From contig JABCZL010000002.1 of assembly GCA_013289685.1 (NCBI GenBank), positions 124,001 through 188,000 of the forward strand: a stretch of DNA of 64,000 nt, given 5' to 3'. Shown piece by piece: positions 17,226 through 23,793 of the stretch (within the stretch, counting starts at the first letter, position 1; every line of letters begins with the position of its first letter). Under the pieces are notes generated by a model, which was given only the letters and a program-made list of their open reading frames with translations, had not been told where the DNA came from and ran no database searches. Both the position numbers and the translations under genes were made by a program. This DNA comes from Acidobacteriota bacterium. GTDB taxonomy: Bacteria; Acidobacteriota; Terriglobia; Terriglobales; Acidobacteriaceae.

Positions 17226-18832
17226 TGAGTACGAGTACGGCGGCCGCAACCTTGGGTCAGGGAAATGCTCAGGCAGACGCCTGGCGTCCTGCGTTCAATC
17301 CGTGGATCATCGCGATCACCGTTACCCTGGCGACGTTCATGGAGGTGCTCGACACTTCCATCGCCAACGTAGCTCTACCGCACATTGCTGGAAGTCTCTC
17401 CGCCGGACAGGATGAAAGCACCTGGGTCCTGACCTCCTATCTAGTTTCCAACGCGATCGTGCTGCCGTTGAGCGGCTGGCTGTCGTCGATCATCGGCCGC
17501 AAGAATTTCTACATGGGCTGCGTCGCGGTGTTCACCGTCAGCTCATTCCTGTGCGGACTTGCGCCGAATCTGGCGACGCTGATCATCTGCCGCATTCTGC
17601 AGGGCGCGGGTGGCGGAGGGTTGCAGCCCAGCGAGCAAGCGATCCTGGCCGACACGTTTCCTCCCGCCAAGCGCGGCATGGCGTTTGCGGTCTATGGCAT
17701 GGCCGTTGTCACGGCTCCTGCGATCGGCCCGACCCTGGGTGGTTGGATTACTGACAACTTCAGCTGGCGCTGGATTTTTTTCATCAACATTCCGGTCGGG
17801 ATTCTGTCGATACTTCTTACCTCGAGACTGATTCAGGACCCGCCCTACTTCAAGCGCCGCAAACTGAGCGAAACTCACATCGATTACATTGGGCTCGGAT
17901 TCGTAGCTTTGGGGCTGGGAGCTTTGCAGATTGTTCTCGACAAGGGGCAGCGTGACGACTGGTTTGAATCGAACTTTATCGTCACGCTAGCGCTGATCAG
18001 TGCGGCGGCTTTGATCTTCGTGATCATTTGGGAGTGGAGGCATAAGGATCCGATCATCGATCTGCATCTGTTTCGCGACCGAACCTTTGGCGTCTCGAAT
18101 CTGCTGATGTTCATGCTTGGATTTGCTCTGCTGGGCAGCACTTTGCTGATTCCCCTGTTTTCGCAAACTCTGCTCGGTTATACAGCGCAACAGGCGGGCC
18201 TGGCTCTGATGCCCGGTGGTTTCACCATCATTCTTTTGCTGCCGCTGGTGGGCTTTCTGCTTTCCCGGTACACGCCGCGATGGCTGCTCTTGTTCGGTCT
18301 CCTGATGTTGTCGTTTTCGCTGTTTCACATGACGGGATTTGACCTGCAGATCGATTTCCGGACGCTGGCCACCGCGCGCGTGATCCAGGCGGCTGGGATG
18401 GCATTCCTTTTTGTTCCCATCAACACTGCTGCGTACGCATTCCTGCCGCGCGACAAGAATAATGCCGCTTCGGGTCTGATGAATCTTGCGCGCAACATTG
18501 GAGGCAGCGTGGGGATTTCCGTCGTCACCACAATGCTCGATCGCCGAACCCAGATGCACCTGAATGATTTTGCGAGTCATCTAAACGCCGGCAGCGCGGC
18601 GATGCAAGCCGCGATCCAGGGAGCTTCGCGTGCCATGCAAGCTCATGGCGCCAGCGCGGCAGGGGCTACGCGGCAGGCCTACGCTCTGATCCAGGGCACG
18701 GCCGAACGCCAGGCCACAATGCTGGCCTACATTGATTGCTTCTGGTTTCTCGGGGTCGCCATTCTGGCAATGGTTCCGATGGTCTTCCTGATGAAAAAGT
18801 CGAAGCCGGGCGGAGGAATGGCAGTACACTAA
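17225..18832 (+). CDS. DHA2-family MFS drug transporter (EmrB/QacA type)
   Basis: A 535-residue inner-membrane protein with about 14 hydrophobic helices. Signatures are LDTSIANVALPHIAG in helix 1 (DHA2 motif D1), TWVLTSYLVSNAIVLPLSGWL, GRKNFY (motif A) and GPTLGGWITDNFSWRWIFFINIP (motif C). A 60-residue Ala-rich segment lies before the last helix. With the adaptor and TolC protein it should form a proton-driven tripartite exporter for hydrophobic compounds or drugs. The substrate cannot be read from sequence. A cytidylate-kinase-like gene follows 8 bases later. Confidence 0.93.
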   Translation: MSTSTAAATLGQGNAQADAWRPAFNPWIIAITVTLATFMEVLDTSIANVALPHIAGSLSAGQDESTWVLTSYLVSNAIVLPLSGWLSSIIGRKNFYMGCVAVFTVSSFLCGLAPNLATLIICRILQGAGGGGLQPSEQAILADTFPPAKRGMAFAVYGMAVVTAPAIGPTLGGWITDNFSWRWIFFINIPVGILSILLTSRLIQDPPYFKRRKLSETHIDYIGLGFVALGLGALQIVLDKGQRDDWFESNFIVTLALISAAALIFVIIWEWRHKDPIIDLHLFRDRTFGVSNLLMFMLGFALLGSTLLIPLFSQTLLGYTAQQAGLALMPGGFTIILLLPLVGFLLSRYTPRWLLLFGLLMLSFSLFHMTGFDLQIDFRTLATARVIQAAGMAFLFVPINTAAYAFLPRDKNNAASGLMNLARNIGGSVGISVVTTMLDRRTQMHLNDFASHLNAGSAAMQAAIQGASRAMQAHGASAAGATRQAYALIQGTAERQATMLAYIDCFWFLGVAILAMVPMVFLMKKSKPGGGMAVH

Positions 18833-18840
18833 GTAACGGC

Positions 18841-19509
18841 ATGTTTCGCCTCATCACCATCGAGCGCGAGTACGGCTGCGGCGCGGCCGCCATCGCCGCT
18901 CAACTCGCCGATCATCTGAGCTGGAAGCTGTGGGACCAGTTACTCACCGACGAAATTGCCCGTCTGGCCAACGTCGATCGATCAGCGGTAAGGCGTTGCG
19001 ACGAGCGCATGGACAGCCCGCTGCATCGACTGGCTCGGTCGTTCTGGCGAGGCAGTTATGAACGTAATTCCGCCGCTTTGGGCAGCCAGATGTTCGATGC
19101 CGACTGCATGTTGCCGATGATGCAGGAAGTTATGAACAAGATCGCGCAGGAGGGTAATGCGGTGATCGTGGGGCGCGGCGCGCCGTATCTGCTGCGCGAG
19201 AATCCTGACGCGTTCCATGTTTTTCTCTACGCTCCGCGCTCCGAGAAAATCCGGCGCGTCATGGCAGAGGGGCACAGCGAGGAAGATGCCGTCGACCAGG
19301 TCGATTCTGTCGATCGCGAGCGCATCGCCTACGTGAAGCATTATTTCGACGCCGACTGGCCTACGCGATCGCTGTATCACCTTATGCTGAATACTGCCGT
19401 TGGGAACGAGCCGGTCGTGAGCACGATTCTCGACACTATGCGTCTGGTCGAAGGCAGCCCCAAAGCTACGGACTACGAACGTCCCAACGTTCCCACTCCT
19501 GTTCGATAA
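18841..19509 (+). CDS. cytidylate-kinase-like family protein
   Basis: A 222-residue protein of the cytidylate kinase-like family. It opens with MFRLITIEREYGCGAAAIAAQLA, where the P-loop is replaced by a Gly-x-Gly-x2 form, and contains the later motif GNAVIVGRGAPYLLRE followed by a LID-like Arg-rich segment (APRSEKIRRVM). The ATG at 18841 is chosen because family members start just before ITI-REYG. It is 8 bases behind the EmrB-like gene and so likely co-transcribed with an efflux pump. The real substrate of this family is generally not known; nucleotide binding is inferred. Confidence 0.8.
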   Translation: MFRLITIEREYGCGAAAIAAQLADHLSWKLWDQLLTDEIARLANVDRSAVRRCDERMDSPLHRLARSFWRGSYERNSAALGSQMFDADCMLPMMQEVMNKIAQEGNAVIVGRGAPYLLRENPDAFHVFLYAPRSEKIRRVMAEGHSEEDAVDQVDSVDRERIAYVKHYFDADWPTRSLYHLMLNTAVGNEPVVSTILDTMRLVEGSPKATDYERPNVPTPVR

Positions 19510-19535
19510 CCTAGAGCCGCTCTCTTCTTTCTACT

Positions 19536-20588
19536 CTATGTTCCGCTGCCAGGCCTTGCTGGCGCTGCCTGTGGCCGTACCGGCCGCTGGGGCGCAGGGC
19601 AGCAATTCTCCTCGCAAACATCCTGCCGCGGGCCGAGCGATCCCAGCGCGCGCCGCTCCGCTCCCGGAGTCGTGCGCTCCAGAATCAGCACGCGAATCAT
19701 TGCGATGAACTGGGGATGCACGCCCACCGTTTTTGCCCGCGCCATCGGCAATTTCAGAGAGTCGCAGAGCTGCCCCGCCTCGATGTCCAGGTCATACAGC
19801 ACTTCCATGTGATCGGAAATAAAACTGATTGGCGCCAGAACAACCGCGCTCGCCAGATTGCGCGCTTTCACCTCGCGTAGGTAATCCAGAATGTCCGGCT
19901 CCAGCCACGGCTGTCCCGGCGCGCCACTGCGGCTCTGATATACGAGCGCATCATTGGTGACGCCAAGCCTCGCCGAGACAAGTTTCCTCACTTCTTCCAG
20001 TTGGCTGACATAGTCGCTGGTGTTCGCCATCGAGACAGGAATGCTGTGCGCGATGTAGACCATCTGAACATCCTGCCGAGCATCCGCCGGGATTTCCTGT
20101 AAGGCGTCGCGCAGCCGCTCCTCGGTGGCTGCAACGAATCCCGGATGATTAAAGAAGGCGCGCAGCTTGTCGATCTCCGGCGCGCCCGGGCCAACTTCGT
20201 TCTGTGCGCGAATTATGTCCTCGCGGTACTGTCTGCATCCGGAGTACGAACTGTATGCCGAGGTCACGAAGGCAAGAGCGCGGCGAACGCCGTCCTGCTT
20301 CATCTGCCGCAAAGTTTCTGCCAGCATGGGATGCCAGTTGCGATTTCCCCAGTACACCGGAAGCTTCGGACCATGCTGTGTGAGTTCACTTTCCAGCGCT
20401 GCGATCAGTTCGCGTGTCTGCTGGTTGATCGGGCTCTTGCCGCCGAAATGGTAGTAGTGCTCGGCGACCGCCAGCATACGCTCGCGCGGGACATTTCTTC
20501 CCCGCAGCACATTTTCGAGGAAGGGGATCACGTCCTCCGTCGACTCGGGCCCGCCGAAGGAGACAACTAGAATTGCGTCGTAGTTCAT
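19536..20588 (-). CDS. hemH: ferrochelatase, actinobacterial-like with cysteine-rich C-terminus
   Basis: A 350-residue enzyme that inserts Fe(II) into a porphyrin. The N-terminus has LVVSFGGPES and EHYYHFGGKSPIN. The catalytic His is in AHSIP (His181) and the acidic partner in SDHMEVLYDLD (Glu262). Cys118 (YSGCRQYRED) and a C-terminal cluster, Cys325, Cys329 and Cys330, could ligate a [2Fe-2S] cluster, as known for some actinobacterial and Caulobacter enzymes. The overall sequence resembles the actinobacterial type, which can act on coproporphyrin, so coproporphyrin versus protoporphyrin use is undecided. The gene stands alone, tail to tail with the kinase-like gene. Confidence 0.93.
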   Translation of the reverse strand: MNYDAILVVSFGGPESTEDVIPFLENVLRGRNVPRERMLAVAEHYYHFGGKSPINQQTRELIAALESELTQHGPKLPVYWGNRNWHPMLAETLRQMKQDGVRRALAFVTSAYSSYSGCRQYREDIIRAQNEVGPGAPEIDKLRAFFNHPGFVAATEERLRDALQEIPADARQDVQMVYIAHSIPVSMANTSDYVSQLEEVRKLVSARLGVTNDALVYQSRSGAPGQPWLEPDILDYLREVKARNLASAVVLAPISFISDHMEVLYDLDIEAGQLCDSLKLPMARAKTVGVHPQFIAMIRVLILERTTPGAERRALGSLGPRQDVCEENCCPAPQRPVRPQAAPARPGSGT

Positions 20589-21107
20589 GCGTTTGGTTTA
20601 AGAATGGCCTGTGGATATCTCATGAAAAAAAATTTTCGAGTGGGCTTAGGAGACGAGGTTCAGGCGAGGTTCGTTTCGGGAAAATTACGGCTTGAGGCGG
20701 GTACCCCCCCTCCCCCCACCCTCGGAAAGGCTTGACTGGCGCGGCTTTTGCAAAAAGTGTCTGCAAAATCTTGAGGGCCAAGGGGTTAGAGGTCAAAATC
20801 TTGATAACAAGTGACTTAGGCTCTTTTCTGAGAGCCCTCAATCTACCGCCTCCGCCTTGACCATGATCTGCTTATTGTCTGGGCAAGGTCAAGGTCAGAT
20901 GTCACAGAAGAACCGGAGATGGGGCGATGCTGGGTCGATAGGTTGTAACCGCGATATTTCCCCAACAATTAACACTGCGGTCTAGAATTCCGGTATGTGC
21001 CGGTGTCGGGTCGGTCTGGCCATTGTCATTCTTTGCCTTCTGTAGGCTGGAACAGGCTGGCTCAATGATGAGATACATCACCATATGGCTCACTGGCGCG
21101 GGAAAGA
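20589..21107. other. 519-base intergenic region with a C-run and tandem 30-bp units
   Basis: This holds no convincing gene. It contains a long C-rich run (20701-20722), the two-unit repeat described separately, and AT-richer stretches near 20940-20990. The left part likely carries the hemH promoter on the minus strand. Confidence 0.6.
20764..20823 (+). repeat. two tandem 30-bp units starting CAAAATCTTGA
   Basis: Unit 1 is at 20764-20793 and unit 2 at 20794-20823. Both begin with CAAAATCTTGA, then have a CAAG core and TTAG near their ends. A C/G-rich run lies 40 bases before. The pattern looks like part of a larger dispersed intergenic element. Confidence 0.65.
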
Positions 21108-21587
21108 CTAACTTTTAAGTCCACCAGGCGGAATCCCTAACCGGGCTCGAACTTCCCCCACCGTCATGTGCGACACGGACTCGCACAGCGCGGGCTCGCG
21201 GTATAGCGTGCGCTGACCCTTGGCCCTGACGAAGGCCCGCCACAAACGTGCCGGAGAAATGAACAGCCCGATTACCACACCCGCCACGTCGAGCCAGTAG
21301 ACCACCAGGGTCTTGCAGCCCGCCCGAAGTTCCCAGGCGGCAATCTCCGCCTCCCCGATCCAGTCCGTCGTATAGCCCGTGAGAATGTGATGCAGGTCGT
21401 GGAGCGGCGTAGCCCACTGGTGGCCCTTCGTGTTGGGGAACCTCACTGGGAATTGGCAGAACTTGATCGTATAGGTCGGGGCAGAGTAGTCCTCGACGTG
21501 GAACCCATTGCTCGCGAGAAATCGGTCGCGCGCTTCCGGCACGGAAAGAGCGTCAGGATACGCAGAATTGGTTACAGGCGTGTGCAC
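21108..21587 (-). CDS. Coq4-like protein with HDxxH-x11-E metal motif
   Basis: The 159-residue product has PLHDLHHILTGYTTDWIGE at residues 61-79. His63, Asp64 and His67 plus Glu79 match the HDxxH(x11)E Zn-site of Coq4, the ubiquinone-biosynthesis protein that binds quinone precursors and recently was linked to oxidative decarboxylation of the ring. The following segment (ELRAGCKTLVVYWLDVAGVVIGL) is hydrophobic, and the C-terminus has EPALCESVSHMTVGEVRARLG. It is shorter than eukaryotic Coq4 (about 265). No other quinone gene is nearby, so a role in quinone biology is inferred from the motif only. Confidence 0.65.
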   Translation of the reverse strand: MHTPVTNSAYPDALSVPEARDRFLASNGFHVEDYSAPTYTIKFCQFPVRFPNTKGHQWATPLHDLHHILTGYTTDWIGEAEIAAWELRAGCKTLVVYWLDVAGVVIGLFISPARLWRAFVRAKGQRTLYREPALCESVSHMTVGEVRARLGIPPGGLKS

Positions 21588-21658
21588 ACCCTATTTTAGT
21601 TCGGACTGCGAAATGCCATAGCCCAAGCAGACAGCCGTGTGACAACGGGAGGTCAGCA

Positions 21659-22933
21659 CTATTGACCTGGTTGCGAATGTCTCCGCAATATGTCGCCAAC
21701 CGCGGATAGGTTCCGAGTGGCCGACCGGAGCTCCGCGGGGAACGTATGCCGGAGAGCTACGGAGATTCCTTGCCCGCTCCAAGGAGGTAGCTGGTTGCTG
21801 CCTCCGAAGCCAGACGTGACATGAGCCCACCCAAAGCTTGCCTCCAGCCAGTACGACTCGTGAAGCCGAAAACTCGCCCCTGTGCGTCCTCGTGGAAAGA
21901 AGTTGTAACCCGCGTTCTTCCAAGGGATGATATAGGCTGGGCTGCCAGTCTGCAGCAGATCAATGCCTCCATCAGTAAACAAGCGCCAGTGTTCCCGCTC
22001 CAGAAAATTCCAGCGCAGCACAGGTCCGAATCCGGCCGTGGTGTTGGTCGACTGCACCATACCGCCCAGCTGGAACTCGAGATGGTTGGGAAAGTGCCAT
22101 GCACGGCTGATCCGCAGTTCGCGCATATCGGCTTCCACCTTGCCGTTTTGCCGATCCAATCCCGGAACCGGGGTGTAGTCTTCGACGCCGGTCATCCAGG
22201 CATTCTCATCGGCGTTACGAAACGGCCACGATCCTCGCTCGTTGCGGGCCTCGGCTTCGTGGCCAAATGCACGGCGTAACCCCAGCGAGAGACCCCTTCC
22301 ATTCCATGTCGGGTTATTGACGCACAAACATTCCCCATTCGAGATGTGAGCGAAATGGAACACCGACTCGATCCAGTACGAATTGCTGACCTTGACACCG
22401 ATTCCGCCACCGGCCCGGAGAAAGAAGTCGTTAACGGTGCCCAGCGTCGGCCAAGGCCGATCAAAGAGAATGAAGTTGCCCTCGGCTTCGACAAAAGACC
22501 GCAACCGGCTGAATTGCAGAAAGTCCCAGCGAGCCAGAGGTCCGCCACCCAGAGCAGCCGCATTGCTCGGAATCTCCGGTGTCAGGCCACCAGTGGATGG
22601 CGTGCGGTAGCCGTGGGCGCGCAGCGCCACGCCATCAAACTGGAACTCCCAACCGTGCAGCATGTGCGCCGCCAGCGCAATGGAAGCCACCTGCAAGTCG
22701 ATATCACGGTTCTGTCTGTTAAATCCGGGTTCCGGCTCGTAATAATCGAAGCTGGTCGCCAGCGCAAACTCATCCGCGTGTCCGAACACCGGAACATGTT
22801 TGTGTAGCTCTGGTGGCGAAGAGGGTTTTTGATGCAGAGATCTGTCGGCTGCATCCTGTCCAAGCCCACCGCGGCAAAGACCTAGAATGCACCACCCAGC
22901 GACAAAGGGCAGCGAATAGCAGACTCGTTTCAT
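21659..22933 (-). CDS. tandemly duplicated PagL-like outer membrane beta-barrel
   Basis: A 424-residue exported protein (signal peptide with [12 protein letters not shown]). It consists of two similar halves. [13 protein letters not shown] (63-75) pairs with [12 protein letters not shown] (252-263), WEFQFDG with LEFQLGG, and [16 protein letters not shown] with [16 protein letters not shown]. Each half looks like an 8-stranded barrel of the PagL lipid A 3-O-deacylase class. The catalytic His-x-Ser-Asn is intact in half 1 (HISN 196-199) but is HVTS (371-374) in half 2. I start at the ATG at 22933; a GTG 15 bases upstream is possible. The role would be lipid A remodelling; alternatively it is a non-enzymatic barrel. 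Confidence 0.65.
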   Translation of the reverse strand: MKRVCYSLPFVAGWCILGLCRGGLGQDAADRSLHQKPSSPPELHKHVPVFGHADEFALATSFDYYEPEPGFNRQNRDIDLQVASIALAAHMLHGWEFQFDGVALRAHGYRTPSTGGLTPEIPSNAAALGGGPLARWDFLQFSRLRSFVEAEGNFILFDRPWPTLGTVNDFFLRAGGGIGVKVSNSYWIESVFHFAHISNGECLCVNNPTWNGRGLSLGLRRAFGHEAEARNERGSWPFRNADENAWMTGVEDYTPVPGLDRQNGKVEADMRELRISRAWHFPNHLEFQLGGMVQSTNTTAGFGPVLRWNFLEREHWRLFTDGGIDLLQTGSPAYIIPWKNAGYNFFPRGRTGASFRLHESYWLEASFGWAHVTSGFGGSNQLPPWSGQGISVALRHTFPAELRSATRNLSAVGDILRRHSQPGQ

Positions 22934-23228
22934 TCGGCACTGACGCACAAGTTCGGCGACGACAATGTAGCAGCGGCTCGTTCAAGACTTGTCAAAGGGA
23001 CGTAAAAATTTGCGCGGCAAGCTATCAAAGCAAGATCTCAATCCTGGCTGCTTAAGGTCTGGGCATCGCGCAAGATTGTTGTTGTAATCAGGGTTTTCGC
23101 TCATGGAGGGGTTTTGAGCGTAATCGTGATTTTTCACCAACTGAGGATAAGTAGTTTCTGCTTTGCCAACCAGCCTCTGGCAACTTCCCAAGAGCTTGTC
23201 TCTCGATAACTCTGTTTTGCCCACAAAT

Positions 23229-23645
23229 CTACGATGGCTTGTAGATGAGGCCGATGGCTGCGCCCACGATGACCCACTGAATGAAGTAGGCGATGGACTG
23301 GTAGATTGTCAGCGTGAGGCCGATGTTCAGGTTGATGTAGTTGTGGATCGCGAAGGTGCAGACAGAGAAAAGGCCGATGAGTGCGCCGAGGTATATGCCT
23401 GATACGGTGCCGCCACCAGCAGTATAGATTTTTGCGTAGAGAATGGCGACGACCACGATGGCAATGAGGATGGCGATCATGCCGTAGGGCATCACCTTCA
23501 TCATCTCGTCCTTGGGACGATAGACGTTGGGGTACTTCATGAATTCAGTTTTCATGGATGGCCATGCAGCGAACATGGCAAAGCCATAGACAAAGTACGC
23601 GACCATAGCCCCGAGGGAGGCCAATGCAATGCGGGTGTAGTTCAC
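23229..23645 (-). CDS. small integral membrane protein, four predicted helices
   Basis: A 138-residue protein with four hydrophobic segments: ALASLGAMVAYFVYGFAMFA, MIAILIAIVVVAILYA, GIYLGALIGLFSVCTFAI, and IAYFIQWVIVGAAIGLIY. A conserved-looking loop (WPSMKTEFMKYPNVYRPKDEMM) lies between the first two. It resembles acidobacterial membrane proteins of unknown function. The start is the GTG at 23645, because AGGAG lies 5 bases before it; a GTG two codons upstream has no site. It has no obvious operon partner. Confidence 0.7.
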   Translation of the reverse strand: MNYTRIALASLGAMVAYFVYGFAMFAAWPSMKTEFMKYPNVYRPKDEMMKVMPYGMIAILIAIVVVAILYAKIYTAGGGTVSGIYLGALIGLFSVCTFAIHNYINLNIGLTLTIYQSIAYFIQWVIVGAAIGLIYKPS

Positions 23646-23793
23646 GGTCACTCCTGCTGAAGCGGGATCTAATTCGCCGGAGAATTCTACATCAGACGGT
23701 TACTTTCGTTGGATGTATACCGGCAAACCGGAAGTCAACCCGTTACACTCAATGACAGTTGGTGACCGGGTCAACGACCGTTATCGCGACATT

